Source of the DNA: Bacillota bacterium
Lineage (GTDB): Bacteria > Bacillota > Clostridia > Christensenellales > UMGS416
Direction of reading: 5' to 3'
Assembly (NCBI GenBank): GCA_023409755.1
Contig: JAEYRA010000123.1
Span: forward strand, 1-10,640
DNA length: 10,640 bases
The translations under genes and the position numbers were made by a program. The notes under the pieces were generated by a model. The model had not been told where the DNA came from and did no database searches. It saw only the letters and a list, made by a program, of their open reading frames with translations. How positions within the stretch are numbered: position 1 is the stretch's first letter; every line of letters starts with the position of its first letter. Positions 5,928 to 10,640 of this stretch are shown here, in pieces.

Positions 5928-7451
5928 ATGGACGAACGCGTTTTGATTTTCGACACCACGTTACGGGACGGAGAACAATCCCCCGGCTGCAGCATGAACT
6001 TGAAGGAAAAGATTGACCTTGCGCGGCAGCTGGAACTGTTGAAGGTCGATGTGATCGAGGCGGGGTTCGCCATCGCCTCCCCCGGCGACTTTGAGGCCGT
6101 GCGGCAAATTGCTCTCCACCTGCGGGAGCCCGTGGTGGCGTCCCTCTCGCGCGCTCTGCCCAGGGACATCGACCGTGCGGCCGAGGCCTTGAAAGGCGCG
6201 CGCCGCCCCCGCATCCACACGTTCCTCGCCACCAGTGACATCCACCTGGAGTTCAAGATCAGGATGACCCGGGAGCAGGCGCTGGAACAGGCTGCCGCCA
6301 TGGTGGCCTACGCCCGCAACCTCTGCGAGGACGTGGAGTTCTCGGCGGAGGATGCCACCCGCAGCGACCGGGACTACCTGCGCCAGGTGTGCGAGGCTGC
6401 CATTCGCGCCGGGGCTTCCACCATCAACATCCCCGACACCGTGGGCTACGCCACGCCCCAGGAGATGTTCGACCTCATGAGCTACCTCGTTGCCAACGTG
6501 GAGGGGGCCGACAAGGTCGTCTTCGCCACCCACTGCCACAACGACCTGGGGCTGGGGGTCGCCAACTCCCTGGCCGCGGTACAGGCCGGCGTGCGGCAGG
6601 TGGAGTGCACCGTCAACGGCATCGGCGAGCGGGCCGGCAACGCCAGCCTCGAGGAGATCGTCATGGGTATCCACACCCGGCGGGCATTCTACGGCCTCGA
6701 CTGCGGGGTGGACACCCGGCAGATCTACCCGACGAGCCGGTTGCTCACCAGCATCACCGGCCAGCCGGTGCAGGCCAACAAGGCCGTGGTGGGGGCCAAC
6801 GCCTTCGCCCATGAGGCCGGCATCCACCAGCACGGGGTGATGGCCAACCGCGCCACCTACGAGATCATGAGTCCCGAGGCTGTGGGCATCACCAAGAACC
6901 AGATGGTGCTGGGCAAGCACAGCGGCCGCCACGCGCTGGAAGAGAAGCTCAAGGAGATGGGATACAGCCTGCCCGAGGGCACCATCGACCGCGTCGCGGT
7001 GGAGTTCAAGCGCCTGGCTGACCTCAAGAAGACCATTGACGAGCGCGACCTGGAGGCCCTGGTGGAACCCTACCTGCTGGCGGGGTGCGAGAAGTACGTC
7101 TACGACCGGTTCGTCGTCAACTCCGGCAACACCATCTCGGCCACGGCCATCGTCCGCGTGCTGCAGGATGGCGAGCCGGTGGAGCAGGTGGCCACCGGCG
7201 ACGGCCCGGTGGACGCGGCGTTCCAGGCCATCAACAAGCTGGTAGGCATCGACTTCAAGCTGGAGAGCTACCGCATCCACTCCGCCACCGAAGGCCAGGA
7301 CGCCCTGGGCGTGGCCGATGTGCGCATCCAGGCGGGCGACCGCTGGCAGCGGGGCCGCGGCACCTCCACCGACATCATCGAGGCCTCCATCAAGGCCTAC
7401 CTGCACGCCGTCAACCGCTACCTGCACGACGAACCCGAAGCCTCGCTTTGA
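5928..7451 (+). CDS. leuA: 2-isopropylmalate synthase
   Basis: This 507-residue enzyme condenses 2-oxoisovalerate with acetyl-CoA, the committed step to leucine. The DRE-TIM metallolyase signature DTTLRDGEQ is at residues 9-17. The metal-binding HCHND segment (H202, H204) is followed by GLGVANS, and NGIGERAGNASLEE is the second HMGL-type signature. The subdomain with HEAGIHQHG and GKHSGRHAL links to a C-terminal LeuA allosteric domain (about 370-507, including VATGDGPVDAAFQAINKLVG), the site of leucine feedback in the family. Length matches the bacterial short LeuA group. AAAGGAGG is eight bases before the ATG. It follows ilvC by 62 bases and precedes cimA by 18. It is distinguished from the paralogue cimA by its GEQSPG motif. 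Confidence 0.96.
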   Translation: MDERVLIFDTTLRDGEQSPGCSMNLKEKIDLARQLELLKVDVIEAGFAIASPGDFEAVRQIALHLREPVVASLSRALPRDIDRAAEALKGARRPRIHTFLATSDIHLEFKIRMTREQALEQAAAMVAYARNLCEDVEFSAEDATRSDRDYLRQVCEAAIRAGASTINIPDTVGYATPQEMFDLMSYLVANVEGADKVVFATHCHNDLGLGVANSLAAVQAGVRQVECTVNGIGERAGNASLEEIVMGIHTRRAFYGLDCGVDTRQIYPTSRLLTSITGQPVQANKAVVGANAFAHEAGIHQHGVMANRATYEIMSPEAVGITKNQMVLGKHSGRHALEEKLKEMGYSLPEGTIDRVAVEFKRLADLKKTIDERDLEALVEPYLLAGCEKYVYDRFVVNSGNTISATAIVRVLQDGEPVEQVATGDGPVDAAFQAINKLVGIDFKLESYRIHSATEGQDALGVADVRIQAGDRWQRGRGTSTDIIEASIKAYLHAVNRYLHDEPEASL

Positions 7452-7469
7452 CGGGGCGGGAGGATCGCC

Positions 7470-9083
7470 ATGGAGGATAGATACAACCCGGCTGCCAGCC
7501 CGCCCGGGGGCGCGGTGGAGATTCTCGACACCACGCTGCGGGACGGGGCACAAGCCCGAGGCATCGCCTTTTCGGTGGGGGACAAGCTCCACCTGTGCCA
7601 GACCCTCGATGATCTGGGACTGGCCTACATCGAGGCGGGCAACCCCGCCTCCAACCCCAAGGAGGCTGAGTTCTTCCAACGGGTGAAGAAACTCCCATTC
7701 CGCCACAGCAAGCTGGCGGCCTTCGGCAGCACCCGGCACAAGAACTTGACCGTGGACGCCGACCCATCGGTGCAGGCACTGCTGGCGGCGGATACTGAGG
7801 TCGTGGTGATCTTCGGCAAGGCCTGGGACCTGCACGCCGAGCGGGTGCTGGGCGTGACACTCCAGCAGAACCTCGACCTCATCGGAGAGACCCTATCCTA
7901 CTTTCGCCGGCAGGGGCGCACGGTGTTCTTTGACGCCGAGCACTTCTTCGATGGCTACCGCAACAACCCGACCTACGCCATGGAGGTAGTGCGCACTGCC
8001 CATGGGGCCGGTGCGGCGGGCCTGGTGCTGTGTGACACCAATGGCGGCACCCTGCCCGACGGCATGGCCGCTATCGTGAGCACGGTGGCTGCAGCCTTCC
8101 CCGGGCAGGTGGGCATCCACTGCCACGACGACTGCGGCATGGCCGTGGCCAACTCGGTGGTGGCGGTGCAGCACGGTGCCACCCATGTACAGGGCACGTT
8201 CCTGGGGTATGGCGAGCGCTGCGGCAACGCCAACCTGTCGGCCATCGTGCCCACGCTGCAGCTGAAGCTGGGCTATGCCTGCCTGCCGGCAGAGAACGTG
8301 GTGAACCTCACGGCCGTGGCCCGCACGGTGGCAGAAATTTCAAACGTAACCCTGGACGACCGCGCGCCTTACGTGGGCATGAATGCCTTTGCCCATAAGG
8401 GCGGTATGCACATCGACGGGGTCACCAAGCTCTCCCGCACCTTTGAGCACATCGAGCCGGAGACTGTGGGTAACGAGCGGCAGTTCCTGCTCTCCGAAGT
8501 GGCGGGCCGCAGCGCCCTGGCCCAGAAGATCGGACTGCTCTTCCCGGATGTCGACCGCAACGGCGATGCCATCCGCGCGCTGACGGCACGGTTGAAGGAA
8601 CTGGAGCACGAGGGCTATCAGTTCGATGGCGCCGAAGGGTCTTTTGAGCTCTTCGTGCGAAAGGAGCTGGCACCCTACCAGCCGTTCTTCCATGTGGATT
8701 ACTACAAGTGCATCGATGAGCAGCCCGACGAGACCGGCATCAGCGCCTTTGGCACCGTGCGGGTGGATGTGGACGGCCGCAAGCGGGTGACCGCCGGTGA
8801 GGGCGACGGCCCGGTCCACGCGCTGGACCAGGCCCTGCGCCGGGCGCTGGAGGTGTTCTACCCCGTGCTCAGCCGTGTGCACCTCACCGACTACCGCGTC
8901 CGCGTTCTGGACAGCCGTTCGGCCACCGCCTCCCGCGTTCGCGTCGTCATTGAGAGCGGCGACGGCGAGCAGAGCTGGACGACGGTGGGTGTCTCCACCG
9001 ACGTCATCCACGCCAGTATGCTGGCGCTGGTGGACTCCATCGAGCTCAAACTCCTGCGACACACGGAAAGGAGCAACCCCTGA
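7470..9083 (+). CDS. cimA: (R)-citramalate synthase
   Basis: This 537-residue LeuA paralogue matches the length and motifs of the CimA family (TIGR00977 type), which condenses pyruvate with acetyl-CoA to citramalate. It thus supplies 2-oxobutyrate for isoleucine without threonine deaminase. Visible features: DTTLRDGAQARG (residues 20-31), where LeuA has GEQSPG; EAGNPASNPKE; HCHDDCGMAVANS with H217 and H219; GTFLGYGERCGNANLS; and a C-terminal LeuA-type allosteric domain ending near residue 525. GGGAGGA is five bases before the ATG. It lies between leuA and leuC, and LeuCD is the isomerase known to act on citramalate, which supports this call. A homocitrate or second isopropylmalate synthase is the less likely alternative. 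Confidence 0.92.
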   Translation: MEDRYNPAASPPGGAVEILDTTLRDGAQARGIAFSVGDKLHLCQTLDDLGLAYIEAGNPASNPKEAEFFQRVKKLPFRHSKLAAFGSTRHKNLTVDADPSVQALLAADTEVVVIFGKAWDLHAERVLGVTLQQNLDLIGETLSYFRRQGRTVFFDAEHFFDGYRNNPTYAMEVVRTAHGAGAAGLVLCDTNGGTLPDGMAAIVSTVAAAFPGQVGIHCHDDCGMAVANSVVAVQHGATHVQGTFLGYGERCGNANLSAIVPTLQLKLGYACLPAENVVNLTAVARTVAEISNVTLDDRAPYVGMNAFAHKGGMHIDGVTKLSRTFEHIEPETVGNERQFLLSEVAGRSALAQKIGLLFPDVDRNGDAIRALTARLKELEHEGYQFDGAEGSFELFVRKELAPYQPFFHVDYYKCIDEQPDETGISAFGTVRVDVDGRKRVTAGEGDGPVHALDQALRRALEVFYPVLSRVHLTDYRVRVLDSRSATASRVRVVIESGDGEQSWTTVGVSTDVIHASMLALVDSIELKLLRHTERSNP

Positions 9084-9084
9084 C

Positions 9085-10344
9085 ATGGCAATGACGATGA
9101 CGCAGAAAATACTGGCGGCCCACGCCGGTTTGGACAAGGTGGAAGCTGGCCAGTTCGTACAGTGCGACCTTGACATGGTGTTGGGCAACGACATTACCGC
9201 GCCCATCGCCATCGGCGAGTTCCGCCGCATGGGCGCGACGAAGGTCTTTGACCGCAGCCGTGTGGCCCTGGTGCCCGACCACTTTACCCCCAACAAGGAC
9301 ATCCAGGCCGCCCAGCAGTGCCTGTGCCTGCGGCAGTTTGCCGGCGAGCATGACCTGGAGAATTACTTTGAGATTGGCCAGATGGGCGTGGAGCATGCTC
9401 TGCTGCCCGAGCAGGGGCTCGTCGGCCCCGGTGACTGCATCATCGGCGCTGACTCCCACACCTGCACCTACGGGGCGCTGGGGGCGTTCTCCACCGGTGT
9501 GGGCAGCACCGACATGGCCGCCGGCATAGCCACCGGCAAGGCGTGGTTCAAGGTGCCCGCCGCCCTGCGGTTCCACCTCACCGGCTCCTTTGCTCCCCAT
9601 GTCAGCGGCAAGGATTTGATCCTCCACATCATCGGGATGATCGGCGTGGACGGCGCTCTCTACCGCTCCATGGAGTTCACTGGCCCCGGCGTCGCGGCCC
9701 TCACGATGGACGACCGCTTCACCATCGCCAACATGACCATTGAGGCCGGGGCGAAGAACGGCATCTTCCCGGTGGATGAGCAGACGCTGGCCTACTGCCG
9801 CGGCCGCTTCCGCCGCGAGCCCAAGGTCTACGAGCCCGACGCCGACGCGGTGTATGAAAAGATCTATGAGATCAACCTCGGTGAGGTGCCGCTGACGGTG
9901 GCCTTCCCCCACCTGCCGGAGAACGCCCGCAAGGTTGCCGACTCCACCTCGGTCACCATCGACCAGGCGGTCATCGGCTCCTGTACCAACGGCCGGCTCT
10001 CCGACCTCGTGGCGGCGGCCGACGTGCTGCGGGGCCGCAAGGTCGCCCGCGGCGTGCGCGTCATCGTGCTGCCCGCCACCCAGCAGATCTACCTGGACGC
10101 GATGAAGCTCGGACTGCTGGAGGTGTTCATCAACGCCGGTTGCGCCGTCAGCACGCCCACCTGCGGGCCGTGCCTGGGCGGGCATATGGGGATCCTCGCT
10201 GAGGGGGAACGTGCCATCGCTACGACGAACCGCAACTTCGTGGGCCGCATGGGCCACCCGAAGTCCGAAGTCTACCTGGCCAGCCCCGCCGTGGCCGCCG
10301 CCAGCGCCGTGCTGGGGCGCATCGGCTCACCGGAGGAGCTCTAA
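9085..10344 (+). CDS. leuC: 3-isopropylmalate/citramalate dehydratase large subunit
   Basis: This 419-residue aconitase-superfamily protein is of the shorter LeuC type found in archaea and many clostridia. With LeuD it isomerises 2- to 3-isopropylmalate and probably citramalate to 3-methylmalate. [4Fe-4S] ligands are visible at C300 (GSCTNGR), C360 and C363 (PTCGPCLGGHMG). The GADSHTCTYGALGAFSTGVGSTD segment is the other family hallmark. The start at 9085 is one base after the cimA stop, with AAAGGAG (9067-9073) inside the end of cimA; the Met codon at 9091 is a less well spaced alternative. The frame is open back to 8797, but that part is a shadow of cimA. leuD does not follow within the window: a repeat starts four bases after the leuC stop. 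Confidence 0.96.
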   Translation: MAMTMTQKILAAHAGLDKVEAGQFVQCDLDMVLGNDITAPIAIGEFRRMGATKVFDRSRVALVPDHFTPNKDIQAAQQCLCLRQFAGEHDLENYFEIGQMGVEHALLPEQGLVGPGDCIIGADSHTCTYGALGAFSTGVGSTDMAAGIATGKAWFKVPAALRFHLTGSFAPHVSGKDLILHIIGMIGVDGALYRSMEFTGPGVAALTMDDRFTIANMTIEAGAKNGIFPVDEQTLAYCRGRFRREPKVYEPDADAVYEKIYEINLGEVPLTVAFPHLPENARKVADSTSVTIDQAVIGSCTNGRLSDLVAAADVLRGRKVARGVRVIVLPATQQIYLDAMKLGLLEVFINAGCAVSTPTCGPCLGGHMGILAEGERAIATTNRNFVGRMGHPKSEVYLASPAVAAASAVLGRIGSPEEL

Positions 10345-10348
10345 CGCT

Positions 10349-10439
10349 CGGAGGGGGATTCCATCCCCCTTCCGAACCTCCCCCGGTTGTGTGAGGGTGC
10401 CCGGCTTCCATGGGGCTTGGCGGCGAGTGAATCGTCGCT
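10349..10439 (+). repeat. Dispersed structured repeat, module B, copy 3, directly after leuC
   Basis: This 91-nt block has the same length as the metG-leader copy. It opens with a strong hairpin (10349-10374: CGGA/TCCG outer stem, a bulge, then GGGGGAT/ATCCCCC with loop TCC) and ends with hairpin GGCGGCGA/TCGTCGCT (10419-10426/10432-10439, loop GTGAA). The second hairpin differs from copy 2 by C-to-T changes that leave G-U pairs when read as plus-strand RNA. There is no U-tract after either hairpin, so it is not an obvious terminator, although the first hairpin could protect the leuC mRNA 3' end. Confidence 0.65.
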
Positions 10440-10488
10440 GCGCACCCGGCACCAAGGGGTGGGAAGCGAAAGAGAGCGCTTGAGCCAA

Positions 10489-10640
10489 CCGCCGATTCAT
10501 TCGGCGGGAGGACCCGGAGGGCTAGCACGGGAACAACAGCAAAACCCGCCCGCAGGCGAAATCGTTCTATCGGGAACCCGGCATGAGCGCGCAGGCCCAT
10601 CGATCGCCCCATCGCATTGCTGCGCAATGCTCGCCCTGCT
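10489..10640 (+). repeat. Dispersed structured repeat, module A, copy 3 (cut by window end)
   Basis: Separated from module B by a 49-nt unconserved linker. It matches copy 1 through hairpin 10489-10495/10501-10507 (loop TTCAT) with GGGAGGA, hairpin CGCC-CGCA-GGCG, the GGCATGAG motif, the left arm of the closing stem GATCGCCC (10602-10609), and the first hairpin of the optional 78-nt block (10614-10620/10624-10630). The rest lies outside the window. It has the same orientation as leuC. Confidence 0.7.

Noticed and set aside
5961..7835. 624-residue antisense open frame across leuA and cimA, and similar long antisense frames over leuC and tatD
   Set aside because: These are frames opened by GC-rich third codon positions opposite well-supported genes; their compositions are low-complexity and no family motif is visible.
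10349..10374. Hairpin after leuC as an intrinsic terminator
   Set aside because: The stem is strong but no U-tract follows, and the equivalent hairpin occurs in the metG leader just after a genuine terminator, so it belongs to the repeat.
1..10640. CRISPR array, tRNA, rRNA, phage or defence genes
   Set aside because: No regularly spaced direct repeats, no tRNA-like cloverleaf outside the T-box leaders, and all well-supported genes are core metabolism or translation.

Overview
The window looks like a GC-rich Firmicutes chromosome, most likely a Clostridia-class organism of the gut or anaerobic type. The evidence is two canonical T-box riboswitches, strong AAGGAGG-type ribosome binding sites before most genes, and clostridial-style branched-chain amino acid genes (419-residue LeuC, citramalate synthase). 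Species cannot be named from sequence alone.

Layout. Positions 1-398 hold a structured dispersed repeat (copy 1) and no convincing gene. Positions 399-3112 (minus strand) are metG-tatD, joined by an ATGA stop/start overlap. Positions 3113-3853 (minus) are the unusually long metG leader. In transcription order it contains a sigma-A-type promoter, a methionine-specific T-box with its terminator, and then a second copy of the dispersed repeat that fills most of the space up to the metG ribosome binding site. Positions 3854-3971 are the divergent regulatory gap, with two interleaved inverted repeats. Positions 3972-4306 (plus) are a promoter and a leucine-specific T-box. Positions 4341-10344 (plus) are ilvN-ilvC-leuA-cimA-leuC, closely spaced and all co-directional. 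Positions 10345-10640 are a third repeat copy, cut by the window end.

How the genes work together. IlvN (regulatory subunit, with IlvB supplied from elsewhere) and IlvC serve valine, leucine and isoleucine. LeuA commits 2-oxoisovalerate to leucine. CimA makes citramalate from pyruvate and acetyl-CoA as a threonine-independent entry to isoleucine. LeuC, with an unseen LeuD, isomerises both isopropylmalate and citramalate. The set is read from a promoter followed by a T-box whose specifier reads CUC (Leu). The divergent metG-tatD unit has its own promoter and a T-box whose specifier reads AUG (Met).

Most unusual content. A modular repeat (B, 91 nt; variable linker; A, about 191 nt core plus an optional 78-nt hairpin block) occurs three times. 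Its sequence has diverged, but its stems are kept by compensatory base changes, so it looks like a folded RNA (or hairpin DNA) family rather than decayed junk. In the two copies with a readable host transcript it has the same orientation as that transcript.
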